Part shown: positions 29,101 to 39,053 of the stretch, in pieces | Layout: every line of letters starts with the position of its first letter | Numbering within the stretch: the first letter of the stretch is position 1 | Assembly (NCBI RefSeq): GCF_026151205.1 | Contig: NC_087074.1 | Span: 12,009,182 to 12,073,181 of the forward strand | DNA length: 64,000 nucleotides | Source: Bolinopsis microptera | Lineage: Eukaryota > Ctenophora > Tentaculata > Lobata > Bolinopsidae | Reading direction: 5' to 3' | Position numbers and translations under genes: made by a program | The notes under the pieces: generated by a model | The model's input: only the letters and a program-made list of their open reading frames with translations | Told to the model about the DNA's origin: nothing | The model's database searches: none

Positions 29101-31125
29101 CTCTTTAGATTGCTCTATGAATTAATAACATACCGCCCCTCTTTTACTGAGTTATCCCCTCTTTACCCTCTTTACCATTGGACGGTAAAATCAGTTCGGT
29201 ATCTTTTCCGTTACCATATATTATAATTATCATATCCTGATATTTAGAATTAGATATCATCTCTGACCCAGAACGTTTTCTGGATACTGCCATTCAGCTT
29301 TTGCATTACATAACGTCTAGATTGGTCATGAAACTCTCTGAAACTGCATTGTGACAATAATTATATTGACATCTCCATCACCTTCAATGACTGATAACCT
29401 CCCAATTATCCACTTAGGCTCTATGTTTGTGGAATTAAGGACATCTCATTTCCAAAGAATGCAATCTTTGGCTTTAAATGTTATTATCCAAATCGCTGAT
29501 AAGTGAGGGATCAATTCCATGAATTGACCTGATATTAGGTAAATGTGAATTTAATCGGCAGTCTTTAAAAATTCTTGTCTACAACTCTGCTCCCAATTCT
29601 TCATCGTAAATCCCGACCCGAATGGCATTATCCGCACATTTTTGCTTCTCCAAGGATTGGTTAAATCATCATCAACCTTAAACTTATGCAAAGTGATCTC
29701 GCTGAAATGGAGATCCGAGAGCTGGCTTTGTTTTACCTTGTGTTACCTCGTGAGAAAAGTGACGAGGTATTTTGACCCCTCTTCAGCAGATCCGCTCTCC
29801 ATCCCCAATTCTCCGTTTCACGGCTCCAAATCAGTTCCCGATTAAACAATTGAAATGAATTTTGCGGGCACGCTTCTCTGATTAGCTACTAACTTAATTT
29901 CCTTTCCGTGACATGAACAATTGAGCTTCATGCAATCCCGGTATGTGGCAAATGATTAGTCAGGATATATAAATATATATATAATATACGAGATAATGCG
30001 AATTTATTATAGGGTATCGTTGATCGGCAACCCTTTAATTAGATTACAGATAAAGTTCCCGTGTCTGTTTTTCAACTACATCCCGCTTTGTCAATTTATA
30101 TGCTTTAAGTAGTTTATACGGTAGTTTTGTATGACAAGTTGTCGTGGGGCAAATATTTTACAGTTTTTACACCTCAATTTTAAAATTTGTCGATGTTTAT
30201 CGTTTTTAACTGTTTAGAACGTTTAAAGTAATTTTCCGTATGCTGGTTGGGGTAGAATTTTCGTTGGGTTGAAATTGTTAACGGTAAAAACTGAAAGGCT
30301 GTCCTGTCTCTTTACTCAATACTTAGAAAGTCAGTACTTAGAAACTTTTATATTTGCTGAGTACGACCAAGATAATTACCAACCCCCATTTTTATTTACT
30401 TATTTTCCCACAGCTATCTGATGGTATTAATGGTCTAAGCAGACAATGTTGAAACGGGTTGACACGAAAAACCTTAGAAAGCACCTGAGGATATAATATG
30501 TTAATAATTCTTCTCTTATTATACAGGTTTGTGCCATTATATTACTGTAACCTTCTCTGAACTAGGTTGACAGCCGATCATCAAGAGATCTCGTCAGATA
30601 AAATATGCCTTACCCGATTATTTGGGAAATGTTAATGTTTGTATTACAAACATTACCTACTGAGTTTTCTTTGCTGACGGCCGACCTTGAGATACAATTT
30701 TTTTTTCTTGGGAATTGTCGTAACTTCCGGACCACATCATGTTCGACCGCAAGTTATTCTACGATTCAAACCTCTCTGCCATACTTGAGCTCAAAATGAC
30801 AAGCATCCAATTATTTCCGATCCAATTCTAAGCCAGAAATAGACTCGAAACACCGTTATTTAATAATTTTAGTCCTGTATATAATTAGGAAAAATTTGCA
30901 TAAGCAAGCTGGCTTGCAAAATTTTCGAAATCATACTTGACAATGCCCACAAACTTGTGAATTTTGTAGTAGTGAAGTAACCTTCAAGTTATTTATAATT
31001 TGCCTCTAAAAATCGGTAATAGTGACCTCAAATTCTTTGTGGCATCTCTCTGAATGGACTTACAATCTGGATGGTATTTATATCGTTTCATCCGACCACT
31101 CACTAACAAATCCTTACATTTCCAG

Positions 31126-31278
31126 TATGTTAGAAGGATCCCACACATTGCGAAACAGGGGACGACATAGAAACACAGAAGAAAGAGATTCAGCGCTAAA
31201 CCAGAGACAACAGGCGGGGAAACAGAGGGGGGCCTCCTTCATGGATGAACTCCTCAACGAGGGTCCCACCCCAACCAG
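31126..31278 (+). CDS. EGF-like gene, first exon found (basic N-terminal region)
   Basis: Acceptor TTTCCAG|T at 31125 and donor CCAG|GTGAGA at 31279. It starts and ends in phase 2. It encodes a hydrophilic region rich in Arg, Glu and Gln, ending LLNEGPTPT. An ATG is present at 31127. An upstream signal-peptide exon is expected if the protein is secreted. Confidence 0.7.
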
Positions 31279-34200
31279 GTGAGACAATAGTGCTCAATAA
31301 CACCGAGACACGGATGCGCAGTTTCAAACCTCATTTCATGGCTCATCTCCACATTCTAAACCTCATTTTTACCTCATTGGTACCTCCCATTTCATCACTG
31401 ATCTGTATTCATGTGCTGTGCTTGTAATTTTTGCTGATCTTAAATACCTGATTCTTTGTTTTCCTGAAAAAATCAATTCGTACATCTGACTCATTCAACT
31501 GGTCATTGACGGCGTTGTCGTTGTTCTTTGTACTGCGATAAATGTCGTAATTTGATCACGGTGCCTAGTGAACATCACAATTCACTCAATAAAAAACACC
31601 CACAGCTGCGTGTCCGTGGATCGGTAAATTAGTTGTTAGTGTGCATGTGCTGTGAGGATCTTGCTGCTGCTGCTGTTCTAAATTAGTAATTTTGCTGCGC
31701 TATGATTGTGAAGCCTAATTGCTGCTAAGTATCAATAATTATTTAATGATAATCATTAGGCCCTAAATCTGAAACTTTCTCATAAACGAATTACTTCCGG
31801 TTGTGAAATTTTGATCGCAAATCAAATTTTTGGTGATCGGGAAAATCGATTGTTATTTTAAGGATAAGAGATTTTGATTTGAAGAATGACTTTTGATCTC
31901 TGAATGCTTTGCTAATGCTAATGACATTTTGAAACTTTACAACTTTATTTTCGTCTATTTTATCCGTCGATAATTGCTCGACAACCACACATTGCAAAAG
32001 GAATGCTGTGGACTTCAATTTGCGAATAATTAAATTGCTATTTTCTCTGGACACCGAAACCTCTTTCAAATAAAAATGTGCACATACCTGTAAAGCTTAC
32101 ACAGATACGTTAGGTATTTAAAATACCTAAGATGCTTTCATGATATTTTTTCTTACTAGATATTTTCCTGGTTAAGGATTGCACAAGAATCCACCTTCAA
32201 AGAAAAGTTTGTGGTTACGATTTCTAAGAATTAACAATTAACAACTCTTCAGCCTTCAAACGATAAAATAAAACTCATAAATTGTATTATTTGACTGGTC
32301 AGCTAAATAGTCAGTAGTCTGCTAAATTTTCCCATTCTTTACATGAGAATTAAACGACTGACACAATTTATACGCCCTTACCCTTTCTCCATGGTCAACA
32401 TAAAGTTTGAGGACCTAAACTTTGTGCAGCGTTTTTTTTTCGGTGTCTGTACCGATTAAGTTGTAGAAAATGACAAATTTCTTTGTTTCACAGCCCATGA
32501 TTTTATGAATCATGTTTCACGCAAAATCTTGTTTCACGTTGTCTAGACTACCCCCAACAGCTTATAAAGATAATGATGATTTACGATCGCAACTCAGTGT
32601 CCGGCGTTAAATATAAAGAAATAAACAGTTTGATAGAATTATAAAAGAAAAAATGCATTGTATCATGGCTGTTTTTTATTGTAATTAGATGAAAGTCAGA
32701 AGAGATATAATATCTGTAAATTACTGTTTCATACCCTGGCGATCATAGACGGCGAACATTTTGCATGGCACCTACAATCTACATACTGCTACAACTCGAA
32801 TATCGTTAGAATTACCTCTATATTCTGTAGTCAAATTTTACCGATAAATCTAATTTGGTGGGAAAACTTATTTGATATATTGACCGAGCCCAGCTGTAAA
32901 TTTGAGATCGTAGTGGAGCAGAAAATATTCAGTTTAGGCCAACACGTACCATAATTACCATCTCCTGATATCCCACAAATTGGAAACTCAAGCAATGTAC
33001 GACGTACGTGTCACACCTCCATCATATGTCTCCGATCAGAAAATCTAAACAACTCTTTGTCGAAACTTTTACGTTTTCACATGCGTCAAACAGTTGTGAA
33101 TAATTTCTATTTTAAGGTCTCAGCGTCATTAATTTAATACCAGTGCATACCACGAAACATTCCAACAAACTGACATCATCTAAGTCAGTTGCTTGTAGGC
33201 CAGACGACTGAGGTACCCAATTAATCTACCAGTTTACGATCTTGCAGGATCCATTAAGTAAGATTAAGTAAGGCTGGATTTAAAAGATCGGCACGATTCA
33301 AAGATTTCGGCATTCTTTCGAATTCGCGTAGAAATTTGGACCGAAAGTGAAATTGTTAAGAAGATGCTGATAAGCTTAACGACATAATAAGGCACGTCTC
33401 GACACATTCCTGAAATCACTTTTAAAAATTCCTATCTGCTGATTGAGTGATTATGATCAATAATCCAAGTCATGGTGGATTTCAGTGCCTGATTGCTCGA
33501 ACAAAGTTTTAACTTAGCTCTTTTATTTACATTGTAGTATGAGGTAATAAGGGAATGATATCAAAATAGGCGTCTACTCGTTATTTTTGTTGAGGTTGGC
33601 CATATGACCGTACTCTTTACTCCACCAAGGATGGCATGCTAGTTTTTACTCGAAATAAATAAGAAAATACCCGTTTTTTGCATTTTGCGATAATGATATG
33701 GTTCGCTGGAACTGTGATAAATGCGTATCAATGGCCATTTAATGAAATGACATTGATCGCTCCAGAGTCATATTCATAATAAGTGTCACTTTCCCCCAGT
33801 TTATGCAATTTAATTTTTTGCAGGCTGCAGACAACTGATATCGTAAATTAGTTCTAACTTCTGGCGGTGATTACTAAAAGAGCACAGAATAATGTCCCTA
33901 TGAAGAGGTACTAGGCACTGAAAGGAGCTCTACATAAAATTAAAGGGCAGCCACCGGTGGTTTGACCGTTCAAGTAGATTATTACAGATTATGACAGATT
34001 GAAAATCAGGCATGCTATGACTTTCATTATGACGTGCCTGTTTGACTTTCAATCTGAAGAAATAAGTATTTTAATGGTCAAAGCACATACAAAAAATCAA
34101 TACCATTAGCTTCCCTTCCTGTATCCTGATTACGGTATTCGGTAACAACTGCTACCGTAATCAGGAAGGGGTACTACAGGAAGTGAAACTACTGGTTTTA

Positions 34201-37200
34201 AGGTATTTATTTTCAGTACGTGGTTTAAATATGTTGAAATATGTAACTATTTACTCAGCTGCATCCTTCACAGAACATGCTAAATAAATGAATTTGTTAA
34301 ATAAATCGGTAAATAAACCAATTTGATCAGTTTTTAAAGTAAGTTAAATAAAAATGCTTCAAATCGAAGTCTGGCAATATGGAATTCCTAAGCTTTGCCA
34401 AGGGTGGCAATTTTTAATTTAATTGTGGCCTCTTGAGTACCATGGGTTTTTGGCATCACTTAGAGTTAGACGAAGTAATGATACCACAGATCTTACATTC
34501 TGTTAGTCCCAATCATGGTAATATGTCGGGTTAATTAACGTGACTAAGGTATTTTGTACGCGGTCGATCACTTTTGAAGATGGCGCATCGGTTTGGGGCT
34601 ACATATTTCGGAATATTCTATGGTTTCAGCGCTCAAAATGGGATCGGAACCCTTGGTTCCTGATTTGATTTAGTGTTAAAGTTGCAATTACCTTTTAATT
34701 TCCTTTCAATGTCTCGTCGACAACATTTAATCCAAATAAATTCAGCTCAGCTACTCTGATCATTTTTAATGGGATTTAAAGAGTCATGCAACGATATATA
34801 TCATTATGTAACTACGATAATTTCTCGACATTTATGAAATTCCGAAATGCCGTAAATAGTGTCCGTCACGGGAACTTATAGCAACTTTCCGATCAAGTTG
34901 ATCATTATTTTAAAGTAGGTTCCTCGATAAATAGTTTGCAATTTTGTGTCGTGTATTCGTAGTAAATTTTGTTGTGCAGCCCTAATGCTGGTGTAGTAAC
35001 GTAATACTCTTTAAAAAATGTCTCATACATAATATCTGCGTGATGTTATCTATCTACTTTAGGGAAAAACGCATGGAAAATGTTGAATCATGAGGCTACT
35101 GATGCGGATTGATCTCTTATTGATAGTACTGCTGTTAGTGTTTTACTCTCTTACTGCTTTTTACATTTCTCTTCCACAGATAGAACTGGATTGTGGCTAT
35201 TAATAATGAAATATTTCTCGCTGTTTCCTGGACGGAAAATATAGCAAATTATGTGCTGATGATGCATTTTTTGCTTTTCTAACGTGATGAGTTGTTGTTG
35301 TATTTCTTACTCAGTACCGAGAAAGTAGGTGTCTCACCGACCTATTTTAGAGTAGGTGTCTCACCGACCTATTTTAGAGTAGGTGTCTCACCGACCTATT
35401 TCATGGGGAGGCCATACTGTTCTGCACTTGCATGCAAATCTTTGCAAATCTTTGCAAAAAAATCAAAGATTACTAAACCCAGAAAGTGCTATCTAAGTAT
35501 TTACAAGAGTCGGCAAATAAATTCCTACTTAAGACTAAGTGCATATACAAGTAACTAAGTAGAAGTAATTATACCCAGGATAATACAGGCCCAGCCGGCC
35601 TTGCAGTAACCAGCAGTGAAATTCCCACGGTACGTGCATACTCCACCAAAACGGTGAAGTGCCCCTGAACTTATATCCTTATTCGTGTAGTGAAACCCTT
35701 TTCAGTACCCCGTCGGTGACACACGAGCGTAACGCAGGGAAATGTACCGACAACAGCTGCAAGATGGGCGAGTGTCGACAAGTAGCAGATGGCATTAGAA
35801 TGTGCATGTAAGTTTGAATATTTCGATTGATTAAATATTTCTGGTGACTTGACAGACTTAAAACCATGGACCAAGTCTTAGTCCATGGTTTTTCACCAAG
35901 TCATATCTTTTCCCAAGAAATAGATATTTCGACATTCCCGCAGTAATTGTTTGAAGTTTTGGTATACGGTTTACAATTGTCCTTATGAAATGCCATTGCC
36001 ACGAGAACTCCCTTAATATATAGTTAGTATTTATAGTTGGTGGTTGAAAACAAAGAAATCAGGCCTCTCACAGATCTTTATGCTATTATTTCGTCTTAAC
36101 CGAGTGAAAATTCCTAAAATAATATGCAAGTTGATTTTGTTAAGGTAAATTGATCTTAGAAATGCATTATTGGAGTCTTAGTAAGTTTATTCATATTAAA
36201 TTGTCATTGTCAGGAGCAACTCCTTCAAATTCAATATAATTTATAATTTGGTGGTTGAAAATAAGGACCTCAGCGCCTCCGTCTCGCAAATCGTTGCTCT
36301 ATTATTTTACTTTTACTATAAATATAAATACCTCCGGAAAAATATTTAAGTTGATTTTGTTAAGATTTATGTTAGAAATGAACTTTTAGCTTTTCTGGAC
36401 ATTATAATTCCACAAGTTAATACTGCAACCGCTGAATTTCGATACCAATATATAGCTATAGTCTGATCACTTCAGTTTTTCAGACACAAAATTAGGTTGA
36501 TAATTACCCCGTACCACCATTTCCTGAGTTTTTCTCGCTTAAAATCCAGTATTTCCCTGAGCACTTGAGTCCAATGGTTTAGAATGCTGTAATTAGATAA
36601 TGAAATGCTCGCCACCTCATCACAGTATTTGAATATTCAAACCACACGTCCCGGCCACCTCATGGCACGCCTAGTGAGAATATTAATTAGTATTAGAATT
36701 TGATAATTTTACGTCACCGATCAATATAATTATAATCAGACCTTCTCTCCCACAGCTGCATGCGAGGATATGTTGGTCACCGTTGCTCCGAACTAATGGT
36801 CAACCTTGCCGACTACGTAGAGGCACACCCCGGTAAGTTCAAGTAGAGTAATCAGTAATGTAGCTTACATGAACCCAAATATGGTCACAATCTGACATAC
36901 ACCTCTTTTTTGAAGTAGCCAGACGCGTGCTGAGAAAACAGGTCATCATTCTGCCAGGCAGTGTGCCAGGCACTTGGCAGTGAAAACTCTCTAATATTCA
37001 TTAATCTTATCTGGCATCAGCCGATTGTCGCCCCTGTCAACGTGCATTGTCTCTAAGCGTGCCCCTTCTTCATTAATCGGAATTCTGTGCCTTACACGCA
37101 TCACGCTGAAGACTAACTTTTTAGCTGTCGGGGTATGATAAGAATGCCCTCATTATTATCGCTCAATGACTTGTGTAATGAAGATAATTCTTAGAATATG

Positions 37201-38735
37201 ACTACATGTCTATACTATTACTCTCCGCAGAAACAAAGAGAAAGATAAAGATAATCGCGGAGAAAGAAGGTCAGAGTGGAGCCGCCCGTGTCACGTCAGC
37301 CATCAATCAGAGAATGTACCATTGGTCCAAAAAACAGATGAAGGTGAGATTACAGCTGCTCTTATCATAAATATTACACAGCAAAACTAGACATTTTCAT
37401 CAGAAACGTAAAATTTAAAATTATATTCAAATCCTACATAAATATGTGTTCAACAGAACACAGAAGCTATATTCATCAAATAACTGGTTGTTAAAGTTTC
37501 CGGACTAAATTTTATCTTCTCTGACAGCTCTGCATCACGAGATATCACGATTGGTTATTTCACCTTTCCCAATGACTGACATGTTGGCAAATTTCAGAAA
37601 GACGAATTTGCCAAAAAGAGGGCCAAGAAAAGGCAGCGAGCAAACTCAGAAAAGGTGAAAAATCACCAAATCGTTCACAGCGCCTTCCAAATAGCCTTCA
37701 GAGATCAAAGCCAGGACGACAACTCCAACTCAGTGGTTCTTAGTAAGAAAGAACAGAAGCAAAGGGCCCGAGCGGCTGAAAGAAGAGGTCGAGGCCGATC
37801 TAGGCGAGATCTTACCTCTCATAAAATTGTCCACCATCCAATGGCCCATCCAATGGCCCACCAACCATCAGAGCCATCAGAAGATACATCCCACTTGGTA
37901 AGGCTCCTCTTCCAGTCCCTTTCTCCAACTTTATGATCGAATAAAAGTTATGATATTTGGTACAACCCACGTTTTGGAGATTTGTCACTAATGACTAAGT
38001 AAGGGCCATCTACTCAGTACTAACACCACATTCCGATTACTAACCACCTCATTCCAACAGGTTCTGTGTATCGAGGACTGCCAGACGGTGCTATCTTACA
38101 GTGCCATGTTGTGTCCGGACAATAAGCTGGCCGTGGAGCTCAGGATAGAAGAAAGTGACTGGCATCACGTTCCCGTGGTAAGTACACCATTGCACGTGTT
38201 TATAAAACCGCGCCATTGCACGTGTAATTATAATACCGCACCATAACAAATGCCTATAATTCCTGTGAGGAGGGTCATTGCATTCCTCAAGACACTTTCT
38301 ACTTCGTCCGAATTTTGGCAAGTTTTTCAACCAATAATTCGCTACTAAGTCCTCGGATAAATTCATCCGCCAGAAGTTATTTCTGTCACATACTGCATAG
38401 CATCATTTTTGGCAAATCTGCGCTCACATTAAGTAATAGCTGCGTGCCCGCAGTACCAGGACCCATATGTTGAAGTCTCAGTATAAAGCGTACCAACAGA
38501 TAGGTACTGAACTGAAAAGCTCACAAATCGGCTCATATAATATTTAATGGTTCCTAAATTCCTTGTTTTAATAAAAGTGTCCTCAATAAATATTACTGTT
38601 AAATGTTTTCTCTCCCTGCCCTCGATATATTTTATGTGATAAATGTTTTCTCCCCTGCAGAACAGAGTCAAGTGCTGTAAGGCGAACGTTAGCGACACGT
38701 GCCAGGAACGCTCAAAACCCGTTCTTACAGTATGA
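31126..38735 (+). CDS. EGF-like domain protein, basic, probably secreted (multi-exon gene, 5' end not found)
   Basis: Seven exons (31126-31278, 35706-35807, 36756-36832, 37231-37343, 37598-37897, 38061-38177, 38661-38735) join in consistent phases (2,2,1,0,0,0) to give 311 codons and a TGA. In order: a basic N-terminal stretch (RNRGRHRNTEERD), one EGF-like domain (C-x4-C-x4-C-x9-C-x-C-x8-C), a Lys/Arg-rich segment (FAKKRAKKRQR, RRGRGRSRR), a His-rich segment (VHHPMAHPMAH), and a C-terminal segment with six cysteines and a sequon (NVS). The intron between the fourth and fifth EGF cysteines matches EGFR-ligand genes, which supports a growth-factor or matrix-bound ligand role by inference. No transmembrane helix follows the EGF domain, unlike most vertebrate ligands. 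Translation might also begin at an ATG inside the first exon (31127). It converges on AKAP10. I recognise no close named homologue. Confidence 0.75.
33995..34057. repeat. Inverted repeat / hairpin
   Basis: CAGATTGAAAATCAGGCATG is mirrored by TGCCTGTTTGACTTTCAATCTG with a short loop. The arms are about 22 bp and imperfect. Confidence 0.75.
34115..34182. repeat. Inverted repeat / hairpin
   Basis: CTTCCTGTA and CCTGATTACGGTA are mirrored by TACCGTAATCAGG and TACAGGAAG around a loop ATTCGGTAACAACTGC. It lies about 60 bp after another hairpin. Confidence 0.8.
35324..35404. repeat. 27-bp tandem repeat, 3 copies
   Basis: AGTAGGTGTCTCACCGACCT plus ATTTTAG is repeated at 35324, 35351 and 35378, the last copy slightly altered. 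The length is a multiple of three, so an open frame crosses it by chance (VGVSPTYFR repeats). It is intronic in the gene model. Confidence 0.9.
35706..35807 (+). CDS. EGF-like gene exon: first four EGF cysteines
   Basis: Acceptor CTTTTCAG|T at 35705 and donor AT|GTAAGT at 35808. It is 102 bp, phase 2 at both ends. It encodes GKCTDNSCKMGECRQ... up to the fourth cysteine (MC), with spacing C-x4-C-x4-C-x9-C typical of EGF domains. The fifth cysteine starts the next exon. A near-perfect 11-bp-arm hairpin (35861-35891) follows 53 bp into the intron. Confidence 0.85.
35861..35891. repeat. Perfect 11-bp-arm hairpin
   Basis: AAACCATGGAC, a 9-base loop, then GTCCATGGTTT. It lies in the intron just after the first EGF exon. 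Confidence 0.85.
35987..36385. repeat. Diverged ~200-bp tandem duplication in intron
   Basis: Two blocks (about 35987-36175 and 36205-36385) share an ordered series of motifs: CTCCTTxAA, GGTGGTTGAAAA, CTCTATTATTT-like, CCTxxxAAAATA, AAGTTGATTTTGTTAAG and TTAGAAATG. This points to an old duplication of non-coding sequence. Confidence 0.65.
36756..36832 (+). CDS. EGF-like gene exon: EGF cysteines five and six
   Basis: Acceptor CTCCCACAG|C and donor CCCG|GTAAGT. It encodes CMRGYVGHRCSELMV..., the C-x8-C end of the EGF domain with the conserved Gly-Tyr-x-Gly. It starts in phase 2 and ends in phase 1. The following residues (NLADYVEAHP) are not hydrophobic, so no membrane anchor follows. Confidence 0.88.
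37231..37343 (+). CDS. EGF-like gene exon: basic linker
   Basis: Acceptor TCTCCGCAG|AA and donor AAG|GTGAGA. It encodes TKRKIKIIAEKEGQ... ending MYHWSKKQMK. It starts in phase 1 and ends in phase 0. It is Lys-rich with no recognised domain. Confidence 0.8.
37598..37897 (+). CDS. EGF-like gene exon: Lys/Arg- and His-rich region
   Basis: Acceptor AATTTCAG|AAA and donor TTG|GTAAGG, 300 bp, phase 0. It encodes 100 residues with basic clusters (AKKRAKKRQR, KKEQKQRAR, RRGRGRSRR) and a His/Met/Pro stretch. The clusters resemble heparin-binding or furin-type sites. That role is inference only. Confidence 0.8.
38061..38177 (+). CDS. EGF-like gene exon: start of C-terminal cysteine segment
   Basis: Acceptor CCAACAG|GTT and donor GTG|GTAAGT, 117 bp, phase 0. 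It encodes VLCIEDCQTVLSYSAMLCP... with three cysteines spaced C-x3-C-x10-C, then a charged region ending DWHHVPV. Confidence 0.82.
38661..38735 (+). CDS. EGF-like gene last exon
   Basis: Acceptor CCCCTGCAG|AAC, then 24 codons and TGA. It encodes NRVKCCKANVSDTC and the C-terminal tail SKPVLTV. The CC-x6-C pattern adds three cysteines, and NVS is a possible N-glycosylation site. Confidence 0.82.
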   Translation, partial: NRVKCCKANVSDTCQERSKPVLTV

Positions 38736-38824
38736 GATGAGATGCTCATCAACTACTTACACCAAGTTTAGGATTCTCTTCAGATAGACTGCAAGTCGAA
38801 CACAAGAAAATATTATAATTTTAT

Positions 38825-38891
38825 CTAGCCGCCCGAACGCCAGGCTCGCATAGCTGAGCCATTTGGAGCCTACATGCGAGCCTCTAGGCTA
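38825..38891 (+). repeat. Nested inverted repeat in the EGF-like gene 3' UTR
   Basis: CTAGCC...AGGCTCGCA is mirrored by TGCGAGCCT..AGGCTAG, about 90 bp after the stop. It could form an RNA stem in the 3' UTR. Confidence 0.7.
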
Positions 38892-39047
38892 GCACAATTG
38901 TGGTACAAAGAAGACTGAGAATTATTTATTTAAAGAGTAAAGAATTGAGACTCAGACTGTATAAACCTTAATAATGTTTTAAACTTAATTTGGAGTTATT
39001 ATCCTTATTTTAGATTAATATTATTGTCTAGTCGACGTTCAATGTAA

Positions 39048-39053
39048 AATAAA
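39048..39053 (+). terminator. Candidate polyadenylation signal of the EGF-like gene
   Basis: AATAAA 313 bp after the TGA on the coding strand. It is the first canonical hexamer I see in the 3' region. Confidence 0.5.

Larger units (their letters stand above)
31279..35705 (+). other. Intron 1 of the EGF-like gene
   Basis: 4.4 kb, AT-rich. It contains two hairpins (33995-34057 and 34115-34182) and a 27-bp triplicate (35324-35404). I see no further exon and no transposon protein. Confidence 0.6.

Noticed and set aside
35292..35558. 88-codon frame with VGVSPTYFR repeats
   Set aside because: It results from a 27-bp tandem repeat inside an intron of the EGF-like gene. The true exon follows at 35706.
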